Of a stretch of DNA of 49,894 nt, positions 42,385-49,894 are shown one piece after another; the first letter of the stretch is position 1; each line of letters begins with the position of its first letter. Both the position numbers and the translations under genes were made by a program. This stretch comes from Pseudomonas sp. ANT_H4 (GTDB lineage: Bacteria > Pseudomonadota > Gammaproteobacteria > Pseudomonadales > Pseudomonadaceae), in assembly GCF_008369295.1 (NCBI RefSeq), contig NZ_VOBG01000035.1:1-49894 (forward strand), in the 5' to 3' direction. A model generated the notes under the pieces. That model searched no databases, had not been told where the DNA came from, and saw nothing but the letters and a program-made list of their open reading frames with translations.

Positions 42385-44619
42385 ATGTACCCGCGATTCA
42401 AGCTCAGTCACCTTGTCCTGGCCCTGATGGCCTGTTCGCCTGCCACGCTTTTGGCCGAAACGGTCGAGGGTAATCGGGAGACTGGAAAAGATGCGCTGCA
42501 ACTGGGTGAAACCCATGTCGTGGCCACGGCTGAAGAAGAGTTGAAACAGGCCTCCGGCGTGTCGCTGATCACCGCCGAAGACATCAAGAAGCGCCCGCCG
42601 GTCAATGACCTCTCCGATATCGTGCGCAAGATGCCCGGCGTCAACCTGACCGGCAACAGTGCCAGCGGTACCCGTGGCAACAATCGCCAGATCGACCTGC
42701 GCGGCATGGGCCCGGAGAACACCCTGATCCTGATTGACGGCAAGCCCGTGACCTCTCGCAACGCCGTGCGCTACACCCGCTCCGGTGAGCGTGACACCCG
42801 TGGCGACAGCAACTGGGTGCCGGCCAATGAAGTCGAGCGCATCGAAGTGCTGCGCGGCCCGGCGGCGGCCCGCTACGGTTCCGGCTCCATGGGCGGCGTG
42901 GTCAACATCATCACCAAGCGCCCTACCGACAAGTTGAGCGGTTCGCTGTCGGCCTTCACCAACCTGCCCGAAGACGACGCCGAAGGCATGACCAAGCGCA
43001 CCACTTTCAGCCTCTCCGGCCCGCTGACCGATGCCCTGACCTTTCGCGTCTACGGCAACCTGAACAAGACCGATGCCGACGACGCCGACATCAACGCCGG
43101 CAACACCGACACCGCCAACGGCGCCTCCCTGGCCGCTGGCCGCGAAGGTGTGCGCAACAAGGACCTCAATGGCCTGTTGAGCTGGGCACTGGACGACCGG
43201 CAGACCGTCGACCTGGAAGCCGGCTTCAGCCGCCAGGGCAATATCTACACCGGCGACGTCGGCACCGGCGGCACCGACTCCCTGACGCCCGGCAGCACTA
43301 TCAACGGCTGGCTGGGTCGCGAAACCAACACCATGTACCGCCAGACCTTCTCCGCCACCCATCGCGGCGACTGGTCGTTCGGCAGCTCAAGGCTCTTGGC
43401 CCAGTACGAGAAAACCCGCAACAACCGTTTGCTGGAAGGCAATACCGGCTCGGTAGACGGCGATATCAGCGCCAATGCCAGCAAGACCACCAGCACCTAT
43501 GACAGCTACCTGGTCCAGGGCCAGCTGGACATCCCGCTGCAAGTGCTGTTGCCGCAGATGCTGACGGTGGGCGCCGAATGGAACCGCCAGACCCTCGACG
43601 ACCCGAGTACCATGAACCGCGCCATTGGCACCACCCTGCCCAACTCGGCAGCCGGCGCCCGCGCCACCGACATGGACACAACCATCATGGCGCTGTTTGC
43701 CGAGGACAACATCGAGTTGACCCCGGACTGGTTCCTCACACCCGGCCTGCGCCTGGACCATCAGGATCAGTTTGGCGCCAACTGGAGCCCAAGCCTTAAT
43801 ACCTCCTACAAGCTGACCGAAGACATCACCCTCAAGGGCGGTATCGCCAGGGCGTTCAAGGCGCCGAACCTGTACCAGTCCAACCCAAATTACCTGTACT
43901 ACAGCAGGGGCAACGGCTGCGCGCCGAGCCTCAATGCCAATGGCTGCTACGTGCTGGGTAACGAGAACCTCGACCCCGAGATCAGCATCAACAAGGAACT
44001 GGGCATCGCCTTTGCCCGTGGTGGCTGGGCTGCAGGCGTGACGTATTTTCGCAACGATTATGAAAGCAAGATCGTCTCCTCCAATGACTTGATCAGCAAA
44101 ACCGTGAACAACGAAGCTGTATTGCAGTGGGATAACGCCAAGGACGCGGTGGTCAAGGGCTGGGAAGGCAACCTCGGTATCCCGCTGCTGGGTGCCCATG
44201 GCGAGACGCTGAGCTGGAACACCAACTTCACTTACATGCAGGAAAACAAAGACGGCGACGGCAACCCGCTGTCGGTGGTGCCCAAGTACACGGTCAACAG
44301 CATGCTCGACTGGCAGGTCAACGAGGCCCTGGCCGTGAGCCTGACCGGCACCTGGTACGGCAAGCAGGAACCTCGGGTACTGAACCCGTCTCGCGACTCG
44401 CCTGTCACTGCAGCCAATGAGCAAAAGACCCTCGACCCGTACCATATCTGGGGCGTGGGCGGCACTTATGAGGTGAACAAGAACCTGTCGCTGGGAGCCG
44501 GCATCAACAACCTGTTCGACAAGCGCGTGTACCGCGAAGGCGCCGGCACCAGCGCCGGGGCAAGCACTTACAACGAGCCGGGACGGTCGTTCTACGCGTC
44601 GATCACTACCTCGTTCTGA
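42385..44619 (+). CDS. pfeA: FepA-family TonB-dependent ferric catecholate receptor (PfeA/PirA)
   Basis: A 744-aa outer-membrane receptor for ferric enterobactin-like siderophores. A signal peptide ends at LLAE. The plug domain (about 35-190) has ASGVSLITAEDIKKRPPVNDL, NRQIDLRGMGPENTLILIDG and EVERIEVLRGPAAARYGSGS. A 22-strand barrel follows, ending in ...SFYASITTSF with terminal Phe. The TRSGERDTRGDSNWVPANE plug segment is the FepA-type signature. AGGAG precedes the ATG at 42385; upstream in-frame codons overlap the Fur box and are non-coding. No STN extension, so it signals through PfeRS and not through a FecR system. Confidence 0.93.
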   Translation: MYPRFKLSHLVLALMACSPATLLAETVEGNRETGKDALQLGETHVVATAEEELKQASGVSLITAEDIKKRPPVNDLSDIVRKMPGVNLTGNSASGTRGNNRQIDLRGMGPENTLILIDGKPVTSRNAVRYTRSGERDTRGDSNWVPANEVERIEVLRGPAAARYGSGSMGGVVNIITKRPTDKLSGSLSAFTNLPEDDAEGMTKRTTFSLSGPLTDALTFRVYGNLNKTDADDADINAGNTDTANGASLAAGREGVRNKDLNGLLSWALDDRQTVDLEAGFSRQGNIYTGDVGTGGTDSLTPGSTINGWLGRETNTMYRQTFSATHRGDWSFGSSRLLAQYEKTRNNRLLEGNTGSVDGDISANASKTTSTYDSYLVQGQLDIPLQVLLPQMLTVGAEWNRQTLDDPSTMNRAIGTTLPNSAAGARATDMDTTIMALFAEDNIELTPDWFLTPGLRLDHQDQFGANWSPSLNTSYKLTEDITLKGGIARAFKAPNLYQSNPNYLYYSRGNGCAPSLNANGCYVLGNENLDPEISINKELGIAFARGGWAAGVTYFRNDYESKIVSSNDLISKTVNNEAVLQWDNAKDAVVKGWEGNLGIPLLGAHGETLSWNTNFTYMQENKDGDGNPLSVVPKYTVNSMLDWQVNEALAVSLTGTWYGKQEPRVLNPSRDSPVTAANEQKTLDPYHIWGVGGTYEVNKNLSLGAGINNLFDKRVYREGAGTSAGASTYNEPGRSFYASITTSF

Positions 44620-44640
44620 TTGAGCCAAGGCCCTGAGGCC

Positions 44641-44668
44641 TGTTGTGGCAAGCGGGCTTGCCACAACA
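44641..44668 (+). terminator. Perfect 12-bp hairpin after the receptor gene
   Basis: TGTTGTGGCAAG / CTTGCCACAACA with a four-base loop, 21 bases after the receptor stop. There is no T-tract, so it may be a partial terminator, mRNA-stabilising structure or a short REP relative that sets a lower level for the three downstream genes. Confidence 0.55.
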
Positions 44669-44702
44669 GTCTCAGCCGGCTGGCATTGCCCTCAGGCCAC
44701 TG

Positions 44703-45002
44703 ATGAGTCCCCCCATGAAAACAAGATCCCTTGCCTGGCCGATAATCTCCCGTATCGCTGCTGCACTGCTTGGCGGCTACCTGTTCACCTACGCATTCAC
44801 CGCTGCCCTGGCGCGTTTGCTGCCAATGGACAAGGTCGATGCAATGGTGACCGCCAGCCTGCTCTCCTTTCTGGTCTATACCCTGGCGATTACCTGGGTC
44901 TTCGCGTGCCGCAACGCTCGCCGTGCGTGGGCGGGCATGACATTGGCGCTGCCCCTGGCGGCCATCGGCTTTTGGCCACAATGGCTGGAGGCCCTGGGAT
45001 GA
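44703..45002 (+). CDS. DUF3649 membrane protein
   Basis: A 99-aa protein with three predicted helices: IISRIAAALLGGYLFTYAF, MVTASLLSFLVYTLAITWVFA and MTLALPLAAIGFWPQWLEAL, the DUF3649 pattern. Two ATGs are possible (44703 or 44715, MKTRSLAW); neither has a strong ribosome-binding site. The stop overlaps the next ATG (ATGA). DUF3649 genes accompany PepSY and DUF3325 genes behind siderophore receptors in pseudomonads. Confidence 0.8.
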   Translation: MSPPMKTRSLAWPIISRIAAALLGGYLFTYAFTAALARLLPMDKVDAMVTASLLSFLVYTLAITWVFACRNARRAWAGMTLALPLAAIGFWPQWLEALG

Positions 45003-46546
45003 AACACAAGACCCTGACCCAGGCGATGGCCTGGCTGCACACCTGGAGCGGCCTGGTCTTTGGCTGGCTGCTATTTGCGATTTTCCTCACCGGCACCCTG
45101 GCGATGTTCGACAAGGAAATCGATGGCTGGATGCGCCCGGAGATACCGACCGCCACCCTCGATCAGAGCGCCACCGCACAACGTGCCCTCGACTACTTAC
45201 AGGCCCATCACCCGCAAGCCCGCACCTGGAACATCGGCTTGCCCGGCGAACGCTCAGACAACCTTACGGTGTCCGCCGGGGAGCAACGCCGTGGCGGTGG
45301 TACTCCACTCGACCCGAACACGGGCGAGGCGCTGCAGGTACGCGAAACCGCAGGCGGCGGCTTCTTCTTCCGCTTCCACTTCACCCTCAACCTGCCGCGC
45401 AACCTCGGCATCTGGGTCGTCGGCCTGGCGGCCATGGTGATGCTGGTGGGGCTGCTCAGCGGCATCGTCATTCACAAGAAATTCTTCAAGGAGTTCTTCA
45501 CCTTTCGCCCCGCCAAGGGCCAACGCTCCTGGCTCGACGCCCACAACGCGACGGCCGTGCTGGTGCTGCCGTTTCACCTGATGATCACCTACACCGGGCT
45601 GGTGATTTTCTACCTGATCTATATGCCAGCGGCGGTGGACGCATTGTTCGACGGTGACCGCGAAAGCGTCGGCCGCGCAATCCGTGGCACGCCTGCCGAG
45701 CAACCGGTTCGGGGCGAGCGGCCAAATCGCGGCGAGCCGAGCCAGCCGGCTGCACTGATGGCATTGGGGCCGCTGCTGGCCGAGGCTGAACGGGTGATGG
45801 GGCCCGTCGCCGGGCTGTCGATCCAAAACCCTGGCCGCAGTAACGCGCGCATCGAAGCCCGCCCGGTGCTGGGCAATCGCATCGAACTGACCAAGGGCCA
45901 GAGCATGCTGTTCGATGGCGTCAGCGGCAAAGTCCTGCGTCACCCCCCTGTGAGTCGACCGAGCCTGCTGACGCAGAAGGTCATGGCCGGCCTGCACTTC
46001 GCCCAGTTCGGCGGCTACCCAATGCGCTGGTTGTATTTCGTTTGCGGCCTGGCCAGTTGCGCGATGCTTGCCACTGGCGTGGTGCTGTTCACCGTCAAGC
46101 GCCGCCGTCGCCACGACAACGAAGGTGCCATCGGTGCCCTGCTGTACCACAGCGCCGAACGCCTCAACATCGCCGTGGTAGCCGGGCTGATGGTGGCCTG
46201 CGCAGCCCTTCTCTGGGCCAACCGCTTGCTGCCAGCGGAACTGGCCCAGCGTGGCGGCTGGGAGGTGCGGGTGTTCTTCCTGGTCTGGTTACTGAGCCTG
46301 GGCCACGCCATCCTGCGCCCGTGGCGAGCTGCCTGGCGTGAACAACTGGGGCTGGCCGCGCTGCTGTGTATCGGCCTGCCGGCGCTGAACCTGCTGGGTG
46401 TCAGCCGCGGTGATTATTTCTACCTGCACCTCACAACGGTAGGCCTCGGCGTACTGCTGGCATGGCCCTGCTGGAAACTCTCGCGGCCGCCCAAGCAAGC
46501 TGCACACCGCCGCACCGCCAAACTTGCTGCTTTGGAGGTCAACTGA
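44999..46546 (+). CDS. PepSY-associated transmembrane protein, probable siderophore-iron reductase
   Basis: A 515-aa inner-membrane protein with PepSY_TM architecture: AMAWLHTWSGLVFGWLLFAIFLTGTLAMFDKE at the start, a periplasmic domain, then three further helix pairs (LGIWVVGLAAMVMLVGLLSG; DAHNATAVLVLPFHLMITYTGLVIFYLIYM; CGLASCAMLATGVVLFTVKRRR). A final C-terminal set of hydrophobic helices is present (about 405-495). Conserved membrane histidines (HTWSG, IHKK, LDAHN, PFHLM, LHFAQFGG) could ligate heme, as in FoxB/PiuB/FpvG-type reductases that release iron from siderophores in the periplasm. Coupled to DUF3649 by ATGA. Substrate inferred from the adjacent catecholate receptor. Confidence 0.86.
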   Translation: MKHKTLTQAMAWLHTWSGLVFGWLLFAIFLTGTLAMFDKEIDGWMRPEIPTATLDQSATAQRALDYLQAHHPQARTWNIGLPGERSDNLTVSAGEQRRGGGTPLDPNTGEALQVRETAGGGFFFRFHFTLNLPRNLGIWVVGLAAMVMLVGLLSGIVIHKKFFKEFFTFRPAKGQRSWLDAHNATAVLVLPFHLMITYTGLVIFYLIYMPAAVDALFDGDRESVGRAIRGTPAEQPVRGERPNRGEPSQPAALMALGPLLAEAERVMGPVAGLSIQNPGRSNARIEARPVLGNRIELTKGQSMLFDGVSGKVLRHPPVSRPSLLTQKVMAGLHFAQFGGYPMRWLYFVCGLASCAMLATGVVLFTVKRRRRHDNEGAIGALLYHSAERLNIAVVAGLMVACAALLWANRLLPAELAQRGGWEVRVFFLVWLLSLGHAILRPWRAAWREQLGLAALLCIGLPALNLLGVSRGDYFYLHLTTVGLGVLLAWPCWKLSRPPKQAAHRRTAKLAALEVN

Positions 46547-46547
46547 A

Positions 46548-46835
46548 ATGGCGCTGATTGCTGCGTTACTGCTGGCCTACAGTGGGATGCTCGGCCTGTG
46601 CCTGGGACTCGAACGGCATTACAAGCAGGTCTGGCACTGTCCACCCTCACGCGCTGGTCGGCACACGCTGCGAGTCGTGGGCTGGCTGATGCTGGTGGCC
46701 AGCTTCGCCGTCAGCGTGCAGGTCTGGGGCTGGGCCATGGGACCGGTGGGCTGGTTCGGGCTGATCTCCATGGCGGCACTGACGCTGGCCCTGCTGTTGC
46801 CCTATGTTCAACGTTCGCAGAAAAAGCCATTGTAA
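46548..46835 (+). CDS. DUF3325 membrane protein
   Basis: A 95-aa protein with three hydrophobic helices (IAALLLAYSGMLGLCLGL; VVGWLMLVASFAVSVQVWGWA; WFGLISMAALTLALLLPYV) and a central CLGLERHYKQVW motif, as in DUF3325 proteins. GGAGG precedes the ATG by 9 bases, one base after the PepSY stop. Last gene of the iron-reductase operon; probably a partner subunit (inference). Confidence 0.83.
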   Translation: MALIAALLLAYSGMLGLCLGLERHYKQVWHCPPSRAGRHTLRVVGWLMLVASFAVSVQVWGWAMGPVGWFGLISMAALTLALLLPYVQRSQKKPL

Positions 46836-46845
46836 TGCCATGAAC

Positions 46846-46900
46846 GCCGATGTTATGTTTCTAACACAATGGACAAGCATGAAACATAAATAACATCGGC
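46846..46900. promoter_or_regulatory. Long inverted repeat, candidate RpiR operator
   Basis: GCCGATGTTATGTTTC at 46846-46861 is mirrored by GAAACATAAATAACATCGGC at 46881-46900, with a three-base difference in spacing and a 19-base centre. It ends 18 bases before the regulator start. The inner ATGTTTC/GAAACAT pair suits a dimeric HTH regulator; autoregulation by the RpiR protein is a reasonable inference. Confidence 0.55.
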
Positions 46901-46918
46901 GCCCGCCTTGAGAACGTC

Positions 46919-47773
46919 ATGGATAAAAATAGCTTCCAACTGACGCTGGAACAACAGTTCCCCACGCTGACGCCCACCGGCAAGCGTATCGCCACCTATT
47001 TGCTGGGCAACCTGCAACAGCTGCCGTTCGAGACCGCCGACAGCATCGCCCAACAAGCCGGCACCACCGGCATTTCAGTGGGCCGCTTCTTGCGCACCCT
47101 CGGCTATCGCAACCTCGATGACGTCAAGCAAGGGCTGCGAGGCGACGAGCAACCCTCCTGGCTGATCACCGACCGGCTCAGCGCCTTTCGCAACGAGAAT
47201 GACCAGGAAGACGCCCTCGACCGCTCTCTGAACCGTGAGATCGAAGCCATTCAGCACGTCTATGGCCTGGCCCGCAGCGAGGCCTTCGCCGATATCGTGC
47301 GGCACATCGTCGAAGCCGATGCCGTGTTCATCCTCGGCATCCAGTCCACTCGCGGCATCCTCAACGCCTTCCACAGCCACCTGGAATACATCCGGCCCAA
47401 GGTCTATTACGTCGACGGCCTATCGGGGATCTACGCCGAGACCCTGAACTCGGGCTTCGAAAAGCCCTACGCGATTATTTCCGACTTTCGCGCCTACTCC
47501 AGCGTCACCCCGACCTTCTGCGAAGCCGCGAACGCCCACGATCTGCCGCTGGCGCTGATCACCGACCTGCAATGCCCCTGGGCCCGGGACTACGACCTGG
47601 ACCTGCTGCAACTGAAAACCGATGTCGGCCAGTTCTGGGATTCCCTGGCACCGCTGGCCTGCCTGTTCAACCTGATAGTGTCCGCCGTCGCCGAGCAGTA
47701 CGGCGATCGCCTGGACGCCCGCCTGGCGAAAAACCGCGCCCTGCAACAGGCGTTCGGCCAGTTCGAATCTTGA
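46919..47773 (+). CDS. MurR/RpiR-family transcriptional regulator
   Basis: A 284-aa regulator. The N-terminal HTH_6 domain (about 5-78) includes LTPTGKRIATYLLGN and DSIAQQAGTTGISVGRFLRTLGYRNLDDVKQGLR. The C-terminal SIS (sugar isomerase) effector domain (about 120-265) has VFILGIQSTRGILNAFHSHLEY and YAIISDFRAYS. SIS domains bind phosphosugars such as MurNAc-6-P or related effectors. It stands first in an operon with a D-Ala-D-Ala dipeptidase and a peptide-binding protein, which suggests control of cell-wall peptide recycling. Confidence 0.88.
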   Translation: MDKNSFQLTLEQQFPTLTPTGKRIATYLLGNLQQLPFETADSIAQQAGTTGISVGRFLRTLGYRNLDDVKQGLRGDEQPSWLITDRLSAFRNENDQEDALDRSLNREIEAIQHVYGLARSEAFADIVRHIVEADAVFILGIQSTRGILNAFHSHLEYIRPKVYYVDGLSGIYAETLNSGFEKPYAIISDFRAYSSVTPTFCEAANAHDLPLALITDLQCPWARDYDLDLLQLKTDVGQFWDSLAPLACLFNLIVSAVAEQYGDRLDARLAKNRALQQAFGQFES

Positions 47774-47787
47774 GAGGATGTGCTTGA

Positions 47788-48330
47788 GTGAACAACCACC
47801 CATTGATAGAAATCGACCCTCAGGCGTACGGGGTGCAAATCGACATGATCTACGCCAGTGCCGACAACCTGACAGGCACCGTGATCTATCGCAATAACCG
47901 CTGCCTGCTGCACAACGAAGCCGCCGCCTGCCTGCACAAGGCCAGCCGCGCCGCACGCCAGGCAGGGCTGACCTTGCGCCTCTACGACGCCTATCGCCCC
48001 GCGTATGCCCAGCAATTGCTCTGGCAAGCACTGCCCAACCCGGACTATGTGCGCGACCCGCACCTGGGCTCCCACCACACCCGTGGCGTGGCCGTCGACC
48101 TGACGCTGATCGATGAGCACGGTGAGCCGCTGGACATGGGCACGGCCTTCGATGCCATGGAAGCCAAGTCCCACCCGTTCTACGCCGACCTGCCGCCGCA
48201 GGTGCAACGCAATCGCCTGCTGTTGTTGGGCATCATGCTCAGCGCCGGCTTCCAGAGCATCGACACCGAATGGTGGCACTACGAACTGCCCGGTGCCGAG
48301 CAGTACCCATTGATCGAGGAGCCCCGCTGA
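47788..48330 (+). CDS. ddpX: D-alanyl-D-alanine dipeptidase (VanX/DdpX family)
   Basis: A 180-aa zinc dipeptidase that hydrolyses D-Ala-D-Ala. The zinc motif SHHTRGVAVD (SxHxxGxAxD) supplies His and Asp, and EWWHYE supplies the catalytic Glu and third His ligand. LRLYDAYRPAYAQQLLW has the conserved Arg that stabilises the transition state. No signal peptide, so it acts in the cytoplasm. Start is GTG at 47788, 15 bases after the regulator stop, with AGAGGA upstream. Neighbouring peptide uptake genes suggest use of cell-wall dipeptide as nutrient and not vancomycin resistance. Confidence 0.9.
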   Translation: MNNHPLIEIDPQAYGVQIDMIYASADNLTGTVIYRNNRCLLHNEAAACLHKASRAARQAGLTLRLYDAYRPAYAQQLLWQALPNPDYVRDPHLGSHHTRGVAVDLTLIDEHGEPLDMGTAFDAMEAKSHPFYADLPPQVQRNRLLLLGIMLSAGFQSIDTEWWHYELPGAEQYPLIEEPR

Positions 48331-48445
48331 CCCTTCACCACCACACCCATAACAATAAGCTGCACGTTTTAGATCCAACTGCCCGGTTATAGATTTAATA
48401 AAAAACTGACGACCTTCCCTTCATATAATGATCAAGGAAACCGGC

Positions 48446-49781
48446 ATGACCCTTAAAACCGTGAACACCCTCGCGCTATCCCTACTCTGCGCCGCCCTTA
48501 GCCTCGGCGCCTGGCAATCGGCAAGTGCCGCCGCCCCCAAGGACACCCTGATGATCGGCAAGGCTGCCGACCCGCAGACCCTTGACCCCGCCGTAACCAT
48601 CGACAATAACGATTGGGCGGTGACCTACCCGGCCTATCAGAAACTGGTGGCCTACAAGGTCGAGAACGGCAAGGGCAGCACCGATGTCCAGGGCGACCTG
48701 GCCGACAGCTGGAGCATTTCGGCCGACAGCCTGGTCTGGGATTTCAAGCTCAAGCCCGGCAACAAGTTCGACGACGGCGCCACCGTGGACGCCAATGCGG
48801 TGAAGTTTTCCTTCGACCGCATGATGAAGCTCAAGCAAGGCCCCTCCGGCGCCTTCCCGGATGACATGACAGTGACCGTGGTCGACCCGCTGACCGTGCG
48901 TTTCACCCTGACCAAACCCTACGCACCGTTCCTGTTCACCCTCGCCCACAACGGCGCCGGCATCATCAACCCGGACGTGGTGAACAAGGGCGAAGACGTC
49001 AACGCCTACCTCTCCACCCACACGGCAGGCTCCGGCGAGTTTCGCCTGAGCAACTGGCAGAAAGGCCAGTCCCTGACCCTGGAGCCCAACACCTACTACG
49101 CAGGCCCCAAGCCGAGCCTGAACAAGGTGGTGATCAAGATCATCAGCGAAGCTTCCGTGCGCCGCCTGCAACTGGAACGCGGCGACTTGGACATCATCGA
49201 AGACATGCCCGAAGACCAGCTCACCACCCTGGCCAGCAAGTCCGGAATCGTGGTCGAGAAGTTCCCGTCGCTGCGGGTGACGTACCTGTACCTGAACAAC
49301 AAAAAGGCCCCGCTGGATAACCAGAACGCCCGCCAGGCCATCATCGACGCCATCGACTATCAAGGCATTGTCGAGGGCATCCTCAAGGGCCAGGCCAAGT
49401 TGATGAACGGGCCTATTCCCGATGGTATGTGGGCCCATGACGCCAGCCTGCCAATGATGAAACAGGACCTGGACGCCGCTGGCGCCAACCTCAAGAAAGT
49501 CCCGCAAAAAATCAGCAACCTGAACTTTGTCTACTCGGACAAGGACGCCAACTGGGAATCCATCGGCCTGACCCTGCAAGCCGGCCTGGCGCCGCTGGGT
49601 ATCAACCTGAAGATGGAAAAACTGGCCAACGCCACCATGCGCGAACGCCTGGGCAAGGGTGATTTCGACGTGGCCATCGGTTCCTGGAGCCCGGACTTCG
49701 CCGACCCCTACATGTTCATGAACTTCTGGTTCGACTCCAACCTGCAAGGCCTGGCAGGCAACCGCTCGTTCTACAGCAACT
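48446..49781 (+). CDS. Family 5 solute-binding protein of a peptide ABC transporter, 3' end replaced
   Basis: Periplasmic binding protein of the DppA/OppA type. The signal peptide is about residues 1-29 (ending SASAAAP). The SBP_bac_5 pattern includes DPQTLDPAVTIDNNDW, LADSWSISADSLVWDFKLKPG and KFDDGATVDANAVKFSFDRM. Later segments are YLYLNNKKAPLDNQNARQAI and WSPDFADPYMFMNFWFDS. AAGGAA precedes the ATG by about 7 bases. Third gene of the RpiR-ddpX operon, probably delivering D-Ala-containing dipeptides (inference). The genuine sequence ends around SFYSN (about residue 445); a complete protein would be ~520-540 aa. What follows belongs to NadB. Confidence 0.88.
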
Positions 49782-49894
49782 ACCGAGTAAGCAGAGACCT
49801 GATTGAACTGAGGAACCTTGCCCAGGTAGCGGAACTGATGATCAGGTCTGCCATGGAACGTAAGGAATCTCGGGGCCTGCACTACACGCTGGAC
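49782..49894 (+). other. nadB: Fragment of L-aspartate oxidase (NadB) C-terminus, fused in frame
   Basis: In the same frame as the binding protein the last ~38 codons read YRVSRDLIELRNLAQVAELM, then [18 protein letters not shown]. This is the conserved C-terminal helical region of L-aspartate oxidase (compare E. coli NadB ...[34 protein letters not shown], from memory). Codon use changes at the join: AGA, AGG (twice) and GTA appear, rare in the rest of the window. It is unrelated to peptide binding. The most likely cause is a misassembly at the contig end through a short shared sequence around TTCTACAGCAACTAC (49769-49783). Confidence 0.85.

Noticed and set aside
48424..48429. Perfect TATAAT before the solute-binding gene
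   Set aside because: The spacing leaves only about 10 leader bases that overlap the ribosome-binding site, and no -35 element stands at 16-18 bases.
48482..49882. 466-codon minus-strand frame at the right end
   Set aside because: Antisense to the clear family 5 solute-binding protein, and no known family.

Overview
The window looks like chromosomal DNA of a Pseudomonas of the fluorescens group. It is GC-rich. It carries Pseudomonas-type REP elements (motifs GTGGGAGC / GCTCCCAC and GAGCGAGCTTGCTCGC). Most of the gene neighbourhoods are ones known from Pseudomonas.

Layout. (1) 1-12.3 kb is housekeeping and mixed genes: the 3' end of nrdB, a DUF1289 protein, a homodimeric-type 2-oxoacid dehydrogenase E1 (AceE/MdeB family) with a single-base frameshift near its N-terminus, a SAM methyltransferase, phosphatidylcholine synthase, a TauE/SafE permease, a second methyltransferase, a DUF3455 protein, an ECF sigma/anti-sigma pair, a UPF0149 protein, a DUF1428 protein, a stand-alone aroA and a small Cys-containing hypothetical. 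(2) 12.4-39.3 kb is one functional block that matches in content and order the P. aeruginosa PUMA3/Hxc/LapA/PdtA locus. It holds a giant TpsA-type exoprotein (4187 aa, PdtA-like), a DING phosphate-binding protein/phosphatase (LapA-like), a complete Hxc-type type II secretion system (hxcS-R-Q-Z-Y-X-T on one strand, with hxcV, hxcP, hxcU and hxcW in mixed orientation) and the signalling genes vreR-vreI-vreA. (3) 40.2-46.8 kb is an iron-siderophore block: a two-component system (PfeR/PfeS type), a FepA-family receptor with a good Fur-box match upstream, then DUF3649, PepSY and DUF3325 membrane proteins that probably release iron from the siderophore. (4) 46.8-49.9 kb is a peptide/cell-wall recycling operon: an RpiR-type regulator with a long inverted repeat upstream, a VanX/DdpX-type D-Ala-D-Ala dipeptidase and a family 5 solute-binding protein.

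How block 2 works together (inference from P. aeruginosa): VreA, VreR and VreI form a cell-surface-signalling cascade that, with PhoB, switches on export functions during phosphate starvation. The T2SS exports the DING protein, and PdtA is a very large exoprotein. No TpsB transporter for PdtA is present in the window. Two CTGTCAT-containing sites lie upstream of the DING gene, and a shared CTCCCGAGG(T/A)TTTT motif lies upstream of both the DING gene and hxcT, which suggests co-regulation.

The last ~115 bases do not belong to the solute-binding protein. They encode, in frame, a stretch of L-aspartate oxidase (NadB) C-terminus with non-Pseudomonas codon usage. This is most likely an assembly chimera at a contig end.
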